From: Platanthera guangdongensis
Lineage: Eukaryota; Streptophyta; Magnoliopsida; Asparagales; Orchidaceae
DNA length: 64,000 nucleotides
Assembly: GCA_039583875.1 (NCBI GenBank)
Contig: CM077159.1
Coordinates: 108,525,295-108,589,294 of the forward strand
Direction of reading: 5' to 3'
This document shows positions 10,201 through 20,056 of the stretch, one piece after another; position 1 is the stretch's first letter, and each line of letters starts with the position of its first letter. The position numbers were made by a program, and so were the translations under genes. The notes under the pieces are model-generated. The model did not search any database. It saw only the letters and a list, made by a program, of their open reading frames with translations, and was not told the DNA's origin.

Positions 10201-12335
10201 TCGATAGTGGCAGTTGTGTGAATATTATAGCGGAAAAGGGACTTAAGCATATGAAAATTAAGGCAAAGTTTTATCCACATCTGTATCAAGTTGTTTGGGC
10301 AGAACTTTATCCACATCTGTATCGTATGAACTCCGATGAGCACAAAAAGCTCCGAACTCAAATTGTCGACCTCCTGCGAAATCGCTTATTTGAGAGAGTT
10401 TAAGTCGTTATGTCGTACCTGCCCTTCCTACCCCTAAGAAGGATGGTACCTAGCGTATGTGCGTAGATATATGTGCTATCAATAAAATCAAGATTAAGTA
10501 TCGGTTCCTCATTTCACGACTCGACAAACTCCTTGACACCATATCAAGTGTCTAGATCTTTTCAAATCTTGATCTTCGAAGATAGTACAACCATATCAAG
10601 CTCAGAGAGGGTGATGAATGAAAGACACCATTTAAGACGAAGGGCGGGTTATACGAGTTGTTGGCTATGCATTTTGGGCTATCTAACGCCCCTAGCACAT
10701 TCATGTGAATGATGGCTCAGATCTTGTGCTCATATATAGGCAAGTTCCTTATAGTTTATTTTGATAATATCTTTGTTTACAGTCAGACTCATGGAGAACA
10801 TCTCACGCACATATGATTTCTCTTCAACATCCTCTGAAAGGAGCACTTTTATATCCATCTGAAGAAGTGCACTTACTTATCTGAGTCTGTACACTTCCTA
10901 GAGTTTATCATTTTTCCTCAGGCGTGTCTGTAGACTCCGATAAAGTCAAGTCCATCCGAGATTGTTCAATTCCCACGAATATCCACGAGGATCGAAGCTC
11001 CCACAGATTGGCCACATTTTATAGACGCTTTGTCAGAGGATTCAACACTATCATGGCTCCCTATATGAGAGTTCTTCGTAAGGGAGATTTTCAGTGGACA
11101 CCTGCCGCCACTAAGGCATTAAAAGACGTCAAGGAGAATTTGACCACGGCTCTAGTACTCTGATTACCTGATTTTAGCCAAGATTTCGAGGTAGCTTGTG
11201 ACGCCTCTGCCTTAAGCATTGGAAGAGTACTTGGTCAGGAGGTTGGTCAAATTTCTTACTTTAGTGAGAAGCTGAATGATGCCCAACAGAAGTACTCCAA
11301 CTATTACCGGGAGTTTTATGCGATGGTGCAGTCATTGAGGCACTAAAGATACTATCTCCTTCCACAAGAGTTTGCGATATATTTGGATAACCAGGTCTTA
11401 CGTTATTTGGACTCCCAAAACAAATTGAGTCACCGACACGCCAAATGGATAAAGTATATGTAGGACTTTCACTATGTTCCTAAACACCGAGGTGGTGTTA
11501 AGAACAAACCCGCGGACGCACTTAGCCGCCGGGTGGGACTACTTCACACCCTTACCACTGAGGTCATAGGATTCGAGCATCTGATCGCTGAGTGCGCGTC
11601 ATGCCCAAATTTTGCATTGATATACTCTGCTTTATCTCAGGACTCACTAAGGTCATCCCTGATAATTCAATTATCGACCGATATTTATTTCACGACACAC
11701 TTCTATGCATTCCCAGGACCTCCCTCCGAGATCATCTGGTTTGGGAGATGTATGTCGGTGGTATAGCGGGCCACTTTGGTTGGGATAAGACCACTGCACT
11801 GGTGGAAGATCGCTTTTATTGTCCCTCCCTTAAGAGGGATGTTGCGTGAGTCGTACAGCATTGCTACATTTGTCATACAACGAAGGGATCATGACAGAAT
11901 ACGGGACTTTATACACTACTACCAGTACCACACCAGCTTTGGGTGGATATTAGTAGGGACTTTGTGTTAGGATTATCACGCATCCTACACAAGCATGATT
12001 CCATTCTTGTTGTAGTTAAACGGTTCTCCAAAATGGCTCACTTTATCGCATGCAGCAAGACAGCCGATGCATCTCATGTTGCTCGCTATTCATTCGGGAC
12101 ATCTTTAGACTTCACGCTCTTCCTAAGACCATTGTATCTAATCGAGATGTCTGATTCATGAGCTATTTTTGGAAAACCCTCTGGAAGAATACTGGCACCA
12201 TACTGTTATTTTCATTTGCTTACCATCCGCAGATGGATGGTCAGGCTGAGGTTGTAAATAGGAGTTTAGGAAATCTTTTGTGATGCCTCATTGGCGACCA
12301 CACCACATCTTGGTAGTTCAGTGTTACTCATGGTC
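10180..12335 (+). pseudogene. gypsy element A pol remnant: protease, RT, RNase H, integrase
   Basis: Protease motif LIIDSGSCVNIIAE lies near 10190-10231. The spacer to RT is much shorter than usual, so a deletion is likely. RT reads KDGTW.MCVD.CAINKI near 10440-10490, LDKLLD near 10520, FGLSNAPSTFM near 10676 and YFDNIFVYSQT near 10757, where the usual YxDD catalytic pair is changed to FDN. RNase H and the connecting QKYSNYYREFYAM and NKPADALSRR-like signals are at 11290-11530. Integrase core fragments ([47 protein letters not shown]) extend to about 12335. Every domain is frame-shifted. Confidence 0.8.
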
Positions 12336-12339
12336 ATTG

Positions 12340-12522
12340 TTTTAAATGTCCTCTGACATGTCTCTCTACATGTCATTTTTCGGGGCAAAACGATGTGTTT
12401 TTTTAAAAAAATAGATTATGTTCATTTGTAAAATATAAGACGACACGTCAGAATTATTCTGATATGTCGGCCGATACGATTTTTAAATATATCGCCCGCT
12501 ATTTTATTTTATGTTATATTAG
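12340..12522. other. AT-rich spacer, no gene
   Basis: Between the integrase break and the LINE 3' end. It contains two near copies of CATGTCTCTCTACATGTC-like sequence and long A/T runs. I recognise nothing coding in it. Confidence 0.4.
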
Positions 12523-13138
12523 CAGACAACAACAACACTCAATCCTTTATCCCACTATAGTGGGGTCGGATATATGGATCCTTTGTCGCCATTGTGCCCT
12601 ATCTTTTGTCATAATTTCACTAATGCTTAAGTACATCATGTCTTTCTTTATAGTTTCATTCCAAGCCTTTATTGGTCTACCCCTCACAGGTCTAACATGC
12701 ATAGTGAGTAGACTCTCACAACGCCTAACAGGTGCCTCTAATGGTCTCCTTTGTATGTGTCCAAACCATCTTAGACGAGCTTCTCGCATCTTCTCTGAAA
12801 TTGGTGCTACTCCTGTCCTATCCCTGGTACTTTCATTCCTAATTTTATCCAATCTCGTGTGTCCACACATCCACCTAAGCATTCACATCTCTGCAACTGT
12901 CATTTTTTGCTCATGTGCACAATTCACTGCCCAACACTCAGAACCATAGAGCATCACGGGTCTAATTGCAGTACGGTAAAACTTGCCCTTAAGTTTTAGT
13001 GGTACTTTACGATCACATAAGATCCCTGACGTGTCTCTCCACTTCAACCAACCCGCTTGGATTTTATGTCTCACATCTTTATCAATACCTCCATCTTTTT
13101 GAACTATAGATCCAAGATATTTAAAACTCTCACTACGG
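12523..13138 (-). mobile_element. 5'-truncated RTE-clade non-LTR retrotransposon (LINE) tail
   Basis: On the minus strand the frame reads RHKIQAGWLKWR, LKGKFYRTAIRPVMLYGSEC, RMLRWMCGHTR-like (here M*MLRWMCGHTR), ISEKMREARLRWFGHIQRRP and VRGRPIKAWNE. This is the C-terminal end of plant RTE-type ORF2, past the RT catalytic core. One TGA (12880-12882) breaks it. The 3' end carries a GTTGTTGTTG run on the minus strand (12526-12536 on plus), typical of RTE tails. The 5' end is lost near 13138. It sits exactly between two copies of gypsy integrase sequence. Confidence 0.8.
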
Positions 13139-13146
13139 GAAAATTT

Positions 13147-13659
13147 GCTTCATGAGTTATTTTTGGAAAATGTTGTAGAAGAAAATGGGCATGACATTGA
13201 GGTTGTCCACCGCCTATCACCTACAGACGGATGGTTAAACTAAGGATGTCAACCGTATCTAGGAACACATTTGTGATGATTAGTTGGGGATAGTCCTACT
13301 TGGGATTTTTTCTTATTCATGGTCGAGTTTGCATATAATAGTTCAATTAACAGAACCGCTGGTCTGAGTCCATTTCATGTCATGTTAGGCTATGAACCTA
13401 GGAAGCCCGTTGACTTGGTTTACGTTTCCTTAGGATCCCAGACCAGTGAGCCTGCATAGTCTTTCATTCAACATGTGCATGCACTTTATGAGTTAGTCTG
13501 AATGAAAATTGCACTAAATAATGATTACTGAAAAAACCCAAGCAGATCAACATAAATGAGAATAAATTTTTGAAGTTGGAGAGCATATGGTGATTCGCAT
13601 ACGATCTGCGCGGTTCCCAAAGAGAATATTAGCAAAATTAAGAGGTCGTCGAAAGGGTT
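13147..13659 (+). pseudogene. gypsy element B integrase C-terminal fragment
   Basis: It repeats the integrase segment already seen at 12150-12290 (SFMSYFWK...), with clear divergence, and continues further through AYHLQTDG, EFAYNSSINR-like sequence, GLSPFHVMLGYEPRKP and ADQHK...F.VGEHMVIRI to KLRGRRKG. It is interrupted by the element at 13660 and continues at 18501 with the next residues GPYRFIRQIG. So this is a second gypsy copy, not the continuation of element A. Confidence 0.75.
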
Positions 13660-14832
13660 TGATGGCGATTGGCGACACACACGCATCTATTTCAGCAGGA
13701 GGCGGTGATCGACGACCCGATCGGGCGATCCGAGTTTGCGGTTGTGCCCGGAGGATCGTTTCGAGCCAATTTGATATATTAGTTTTTATTATTTTGATGT
13801 ATTTAGCCCCTGATCGGGCCGAACATTTATGGTCGTCCGATCGGGAGCCCTAGTTTTGCTCGTGCTTTTCTCCTATATATATATGCATTTTGGTGGTCGG
13901 TTCAAGCATCGATAGTTGCCCTACTGCAACTTCCGGGTCAACACTTCGGTGGATTCCTAAGGCTCCGTTCGACGGCTCCGCGTCTGCCCAGTCCGTCGCC
14001 TCCGTCCGTCCCTTCCTCCTCCCAGGTTCGGCCCTCCTTTTCCTCCCCTTGTAGTCCGTTGCCTTCCCCGCCCAGGTCCAGCCCTCATCTTCCTCCCCTT
14101 ACAACCCGTCGCCTTCCCCGCCCAGGTCCAGGACTCCTCTTCCTCCCCTTGCAGCCCATCGCCCCGTCGCAGCCCCTCTGCGCAGCCCCTCTGCTCATCC
14201 CCTCCCCTCTTTCCGGCCTCCCGTCGCATCACCCTGCCCCCCCCCCTCTTGGACCTGATTTCCTGCTCCCCTCCTCTTTCCTGCAACTCTCGTCCACCAA
14301 CCCGCTTGGTTCATTCCCCCCCCAATAGCCCAAAACAGACCTTGTCCTAACTACCCACAGCTCGTCGTGGACCCACCAGCACATCGGAGGCATCCCCACC
14401 AACGTTACTTCATCCCGAAGTCGAGCCGCCGCATGCATGAGTAAATCTAGGTATGGATGTTCTATTTCTTTCCATTGATTGCTTTGGTTTTGAACTATTG
14501 TTGTGGTTGTGGAAATTATTATATGTTATTGTGCTTGATTTTGTCGTGTGATATGCGGAACACATCCGGCGCACTTCAATCGAAAAAGAGCCTCTATTTG
14601 TTGGTTAATCATAGTTGTTTCTTAACGGCCTAAGTCTTGTTTGATTGTGCTGGTCGTGCCCAAAGCGTTGCCAAAGAAAATTGTTACTAAGTTCATAGAT
14701 CTCTATTTTTGGACTGTTCTCATGCTTTCATGCGCACAACATTTAGATCATAACTCCATTTAGATCACATTTTCATTTGTTGAGTACTAGCTTTTGTGTG
14801 TCGTCCTCCATTTGTAGACTTGCGCTGCATCA
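13660..14832 (+). repeat. 5' LTR of the 13660 element (1173 bp)
   Basis: TG...CA ends. TATA-like CCTATATATATATG at 13872-13885. A CCTCCCCTTGCAG-type repeat (units near 14040, 14090, 14140) makes a C/T-rich block after the TATA. ORFs across this block are by-products of composition. Confidence 0.92.
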
Positions 14833-15085
14833 AATTGATATCAGAGGGAGATTCGATTTGCACCACACTTTTACATGCAGTAGTGAAGTCTATAGGCAGT
14901 GTCTCATGGCATATCATTTTGACGATCATTCTTATTTGCATTCCACTCCCCCTAGATATCGTGTCGACCCATCACCATGATTTGCTAAAGACGATCGCTA
15001 TGATTCTAAAACTTCACATTACCGTCACTACGTCACGCCACGACTTGACGTTAGTAGAGTTGAGTATCTTCGTAGAGCCCCTCCT

Positions 15086-15679
15086 GTGAGATCTCCATAC
15101 TATTTCGATGATTACCCTCGCTCATCATTGTCCCCTCGTAGGGATCACAGACACCCTCTGACACACCGTGAGTCTATTCGGGACGAGCATTTTGATGATT
15201 ATCCGGAGCTCGACAGGGGTCACCACTATGCGGATAACCTCACGCATTTGGATCCCCCGATTGATCCACCAATAGAGATACCTGAAGCCGAATTTCAGCG
15301 ATTGTTTCTTGAACAATTTGATTGTGTACATGCTCGAATGGATAGCTTGAAATTTGCACTCGAGGAAGCCTATAGCATGGCACTTCGGGATTTAAGTCAA
15401 ACCATCAATGCGGGTAGTGCTCCCATAGTTATGAGTGAGTCGCTACCTGATTTTGGTACTCCCATTGATGAATCTCCGTTTCCATGTGATTTGGAGACAG
15501 AGCCTGACCCTGGCCTGGTTTTACAGGCGGATAGCATCATTAGCACGTCTAGTGAGTTTAGTCCCGAGAGTGAGGCTGAGCGACCCAGTGACGCTGTGAT
15601 GGTTTATCCATCTGTTACACCTCATTTTGGCCTCGTTACCTCCTTGGTTACAGACCCGTTCCGGCTAAACCCCACTTGA
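15086..15679 (+). CDS. ORF1 of the 13660 element, unknown function
   Basis: An open frame of 197 codons starts at ATG? The first listed residue M may be a non-ATG codon (the sequence at 15086 is TGAGATC-adjacent), so the start is uncertain. The protein is acidic, with tyrosine/aspartate-rich N-terminus (YYFDDYPRSSLSP) and the motif HLDPPIDPPIEIPEAEFQ. Its position right after the PBS is where gag starts, and the Arg/Asp/Tyr-rich start recalls gag N-termini, but I see no gag core or zinc knuckle. It ends at 15679, overlapping the next ORF by a few bases in another frame. Confidence 0.5.
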   Translation: MRSPYYFDDYPRSSLSPRRDHRHPLTHRESIRDEHFDDYPELDRGHHYADNLTHLDPPIDPPIEIPEAEFQRLFLEQFDCVHARMDSLKFALEEAYSMALRDLSQTINAGSAPIVMSESLPDFGTPIDESPFPCDLETEPDPGLVLQADSIISTSSEFSPESEAERPSDAVMVYPSVTPHFGLVTSLVTDPFRLNPT

Positions 15680-17277
15680 GTATGAGTTCTTCTCACTCTC
15701 CCCTTGGCCTTATCTCGAGTCATTTCATGACTGATAGCCTCGAGCCTAATGTCAATATCTTGGCGGATTTCTCACCCGCTTTTGGAGACACCGCCCTTAT
15801 TAGTAGTACTCACTTGGAGGATCATGAAGTTGCTGACGGATTCTTTAATGATCCCCCCATCAAGCCTCCTGATGACCCCACACTTCCCTGGGAGGTCGAC
15901 GTCTCGTTGAGCGCATCAACTGTGAGCGCTGATGTATTGACACCTCTCCAATGCACCTCCCTTATTATGCTTTGGAGAGCAGCTCTTGAGGGCGACATTG
16001 AGAATACCCGGATTTTCTTAGGTACACAGGGGTCTCCTCCCGATGTGCTTAGAATTAAGCTTAGAATTAAGCGTATGACCCACCCGGGCCACCCACTTCG
16101 TGATGAGTTCTTTGACATACCGCCTGCTGACCCGCCAGATAAGTTCTATCTTGTCGGCGACACTCGCCTCACTTGAGTGTTACTTCCTCTTATTAATGTC
16201 TTTGCGGCTCACTCAGGTGATTGCCGCCTTAGTGACGAATTTTCATACGTACCTCCCGGTGAGCCTCCTGACGCGTTACGTTCATTAAGAGATATTAGGG
16301 TCCAGGTGAGTTCGTATTGGAGTGTTGGCGTTTCACACGGTCATTCTGACACTCATCACACACTCACTGAGTTTTACTACACTTCCCCCGACGAACCCCT
16401 CGATAAACCACCTATTTCAAGGAACCTTCGCCACATAAAGTGGATTGAATGTCAGCATATCGTGTCTGTCATGTGTTTCATGCATCATTCATGTGAGCAT
16501 GTCATCTTTTGGGTTCATCATCTGCATAAGTCTGACGAGTCATTCATTCACCTCATACATGCACTCCATGTCATCATTTGGGTTCATCTTTCACATCATT
16601 GGTCGGTTGAGTTGTCTGTTTATCATATACACGCACTACATGAGACAGTCCGGAAAAAGATCGCAGCCAGTAATGAAATTTACAAAGCTCAAGCCGATCA
16701 GCACAAGAGAGAACAGGTATTTGACGTTGGGGAGCAGGTTATGATACGCCTTCATCCTGAGAGACCCCCCCAGGGGGCTGCGAAGAAGTTAAGTGCTCGT
16801 CGGATGGGCCCCTACACAGTCACTCGACGGATAAGTACGAACGCGGATGAAGTTGACATACCACCAACAATGAGGATTTACCGAGTGTTCAATGTAGAAG
16901 ATCTGACCCCATACTTTGAGGAGCGAGTGTACGCGGATTCCTTGTCTCCACCTACCCCTGAGCCCCTGCTTGACCCTCTCCCCTCCAGTGCACCTACGTC
17001 CACTTCGCCCCGGCAGCCAAGGACGGTTGAGCACCGCTCAGAGGACCCCACGTTACAACCGGCAGTTCCAGTGGCACCATGGTCAGACGGAGATACATTG
17101 CTACGACAGACGCCTACGCCTACCGGAGATACCCTACAGATTGTTGGTCATGACTTCACGACTATGGGCGGTTCAATGGTCCTGCGTTACTTGGCCCATT
17201 GGTCTGCCCGGCCGACTTCAGACGACACTTGGATTGCTGTTGAGGAGCTCGAGAAACTCGCCCCGGACTTGCGCTGA
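15676..17277 (+). CDS. ORF2 of the 13660 element: repeated PPxxPPD region joined to a gypsy integrase tail
   Basis: One frame runs 15676-17277, interrupted only by TGA at 16174-16176; the first ATG is 15682. The first part repeats a motif: FFNDPPIKPPDD (near 15842), FFDIPPADPPDKF (near 16110), FSYVPPGEPPDAL (near 16242) and YYTSPDEPLDKP (near 16376), spaced roughly 45-90 residues. The last 210 residues are a clear gypsy pol C-terminus: VRKKIAASNEIYKAQADQHK, VGEQVMIRLHPERPP, RRMGPYTVTRRI, VFNVEDLTPYF, then a chromodomain-like end (YLAHWSARPTSDDTWIAVEE). No catalytic domain is present. Function unknown; it could target integration if expressed with a partner. Confidence 0.6.
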
Positions 17278-17330
17278 GAGTACGATCATCTTCACTCACC
17301 GGAGATGAGTGCTTTCAAGTCGGGGGAAGT

Positions 17331-18495
17331 TGATGGCGATTGGCGACACACACGCGTCTATTCCCGCAGGAGGCGGTGATCGACGACCCGGTCGGGTGAT
17401 CCAAGTTTGCGGTTGCGCCCGGAGGGTCGTTCCAAGCCAATTTGATATATTAGTTTTTATTATTTTGATGTATTTAGCCCCCGATCGGGCCGAACATTTA
17501 TGGTCGTCCGATCGGGAGCCCTAGTTTTGCTCTTGCTTTTCTCCTATATATATGCCTTTTGGTGGCCGGTTCAAGCATCGATAGTTGCCCTACTGCAACT
17601 TCCCGGTCGACACTTTGGTGGATTCCGAAGGCTCCGTTCGACGGTTCCGCGTCTGCCCAGTCCGCCGCTTCCGTTTGTCCCTTCGTCCTCCCAGGTTCGG
17701 CCTTCCTCTTCCTCCCCTTGCAGTCCATCGCCTTCCCCGCCCAGGTCCAGCCCTCCTCTTCCTCCCCTTGCAACCTGTCGCCTTCCCCGCCCAGGTCCAG
17801 CACTCCTCTTCCTCCCCTTGCAGCCCATCGCCCCGTCGCAGCCCCTCTGCTCATCCCCTTCCCTCTTCCCGGCCTCCCGTCGCATCACCCTGCCCCCCCC
17901 CCCTCTTGGCCCTGATTTCCTGCTCCCCTCCTCTTTCCTGCAACTCCCGTCCACCAACCCGCTTGGTTCATTCCCCCCCCCACCCCAATCGCCCAAAACC
18001 GACCTTGTCCTAACTACCCACAGCTCGTCGTGGACCCACCAGCACATCGGAGGCATCCCCAACAACGTTACTTCATCCCGAAGCCGAGCCGCCGCATGCA
18101 TGAGTAAATCTAGGTATGGATGTTCTATTTCTTTCCATTGATTGTTTGGGTTTTGAACTATTGTTGTGGTTGTGGAAATTATTATATGCTATTGTGCTTG
18201 ATTTTGTCGTGTGATTTGCGGAACGCATCCGGCGCACTTCAATCGAAAACGCGCCTCTATTTGTCGGTTAATCATAGTTGTTTCTTAACGGCCTAAGTCT
18301 TGTTTGATTGTGTTGGTCGTGCCCAAAGCGTTGTCAAAGAAAATCGTTACTAAGTTAATAGATCTCTATTTTTGGACTGTTCTCATGCTTTCACGCGCAC
18401 AACATTTAGATCATAAATCCATTTAGATCGCATTTTCATTTGTTGAGTACTAGCTTTTGTGTATCGTCTGCCATTTGTAGACTCGTGTTGCATCA
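17331..18495 (+). repeat. 3' LTR of the 13660 element (1165 bp)
   Basis: Nearly identical to the 5' LTR by eye, with a few substitutions and small indels (for example a shorter TATA run at 17543 and CCACCCC insertion near 17985). Followed by the TSD GGGTT and element B coding sequence. Confidence 0.92.
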
Positions 18496-18500
18496 GGGTT

Positions 18501-19000
18501 CCTATAGATTCATACGACAGATCGGTACCAATGCGTATGAGATTGGCATCCCTCAAAAAATGGGGATCAACCAGGTATTCAATGTAGAGGACTTGACTCC
18601 TTACAATGAGGAGCGCATGTATGTGGATCCCTTCCCCACTTCCGTACCTAAGCCACAACATCTTTCATCTCCCCCTACCTCACCTCAGCCCCAGCTCATG
18701 GAGTCTCACCATGAGGACCACTCTGCACCACTGACAGTTCCGCCAGTTCAGCGTTCAGACAGAGATACATCTTATCCATAGTTACTCGCGTTTGTCGGTG
18801 ATACTTCAGATTATCACTCTTGACTTCACAACAGTTTGTGAGCAAGATATCCTTCGATATCCCGTCCATTAAAGTAGCCTCTTGATTTCATACGACACTT
18901 AGATTTCTCTCGAGGAGCTTGAGCGACTCGCCCCGAGTCTACGTTGAGGATATGATAATCTCCACTCACTGAAGATGAGTACTTTCAAGACGGGAAGAGT
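18501..19000 (+). pseudogene. gypsy element B pol C-terminus and purine tract
   Basis: Continues the frame broken at 13659: YRFIRQIGTNAYEIGIP, MGINQVFNVEDLTPYNEERM. The last part (18820-18945) keeps traces of the chromodomain-like end seen in the 13660 element (LEELERLAPSLR). A purine tract GACGGGAAGAG (18990-18999) then leads into a TG-starting LTR. Confidence 0.8.
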
Positions 19001-20056
19001 TGATGGGAAATTGTTTCCCCGTGCACGTGTATTCCTGCAGGAGGTGATGATCTGCTACCCGTTCAGACAATTTGAGTCTGTGGATGCATATGTACGGTCG
19101 TTATGACTCTTTTTCATGTATTACTTTATTTATTTTGAGTTGTATTTGACACCTGGTTGGCTCAGGCGATATGAGCCGTCTAATTAAGATGCCCAATTTC
19201 AGAGCCAGTTAGAAAGGGGGATCATGGTTTTCTTTTTCCTAGAATCGTCAGTCACGCCTCCTCCTGGTGCGGCGCTAAGAGAAGCCTTGGTATGACTCCA
19301 GGGTACCTCCTTCCCTCTAACGCCTTCCTCCGTGAGTCCTCAGCCTTTCTCCTCCCTCCGTCCACTCCTACCACCCAGATCCACCCGCACTGCCCTCTTA
19401 TTCAGCCTCCACCACTTATATTCCATTCCTTCCGCCAAGATTCATCTGCATTCTCATTATTCAGCCCCCACCCGCCCGGTTTCCACCTCTGTTGCACACA
19501 TCTGACCGCCGTCGCCCCTACTCTACCTCCATCATTCAAAACCAGTCATTGCCACCCATATTTTGTCGTTGTCGCTCATATTTTGTCGTTGCTGCCGAGA
19601 TTTCCCTTGTCTAGAACACCCCAACAGCCCATACCCCCACATCCTACCTACCACCAACCCCTACAGCCCTCTAGCAGCCACACCACATCCCTCCAGCAGC
19701 CACATTACAACCCCTTGCAGCCCTCCAGCACCCGAAATCCCCTATGCCACTTCATCCAACCACTACATGCATACATAAGTCATTAGTTCGGAGTTTTGTT
19801 TTCTAACATTATTTATTCGGACTATATTGTGTTGGATTTGATATTATATGTGTTGTTATTCTGACGTCGTTGGATATGCAGGACATATTCAGTGCATGCT
19901 TAAAATACTTGCACCTCCATCGTTTTGTGTATTAAAATTTGCTTACCAAAATCTTTTTTTGTAAACAAATGTGCTACTGAATTGGTTTATCTTGATTAAT
20001 TATTTATTGATAATTGAATCATACGACTCGTTGCAGTTGCATAGTGTTGCATCCCA
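19001..20056 (+). repeat. putative 3' LTR of gypsy element B
   Basis: Starts TGATGGGAAATTG after the purine tract and parallels the 13660 LTR along its length (CCTGCAGGAGG near 19033, a CCTCC-rich block near 19300-19760, TATGCAGGACATATTCAGTGC near 19876). The end near TTGCATCCCA is set by similarity to the GCATCA end of the relative. The matching 5' LTR is not found in this window. Confidence 0.6.

Larger units (their letters stand above)
4240..12340 (+). mobile_element. decayed Ty3/gypsy element A (gag-pro-RT-RH-IN), split by a nested element
   Basis: After the PBS come gag (4261-5101, continuing at 9679), protease (near 10190), RT (10390-11160), RNase H (11160-11560) and integrase (11560-12335). 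The gag frame is continuous once the 5102-9678 insertion with its TSD is removed. Domain order RT-RH-IN is that of Ty3/gypsy. The integrase stops after the HPQMDGQAE-like motif near 12230, and an unrelated AT-rich stretch (12340-12522) and a LINE tail follow. The element has many stops and frameshifts. Confidence 0.8.
13660..18495 (+). mobile_element. non-autonomous Ty3/gypsy element without RT, 4836 bp
   Basis: LTRs at 13660-14832 and 17331-18495 start TGATGGCGATTGG and end GCATCA. The TSD GGGTT is perfect (13655-13659 and 18496-18500). The PBS is TGATATCAGAGG (14836-14847) and the purine tract before the 3' LTR is CGGGGGAAG. The 2.5-kb interior has two ORFs with repeated proline motifs and then a gypsy integrase tail with chromodomain-like end. 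No protease, RT, RNase H or integrase catalytic core is present. The LTR resembles that of the host element B (19001), so the two are relatives. It is inserted in the integrase tail of element B. Confidence 0.92.

Noticed and set aside
14059..14328. Pro/Ser-rich ORFs at 14059-14328 and 17500-18141
   Set aside because: Composition effect of the CCTCCCCTTGCAG-type repeats in the LTR; the same in both LTRs.
16174..16176. Programmed TGA readthrough in ORF2 of the 13660 element
   Set aside because: A single nonsense mutation explains it equally well; no readthrough context could be shown from one copy.
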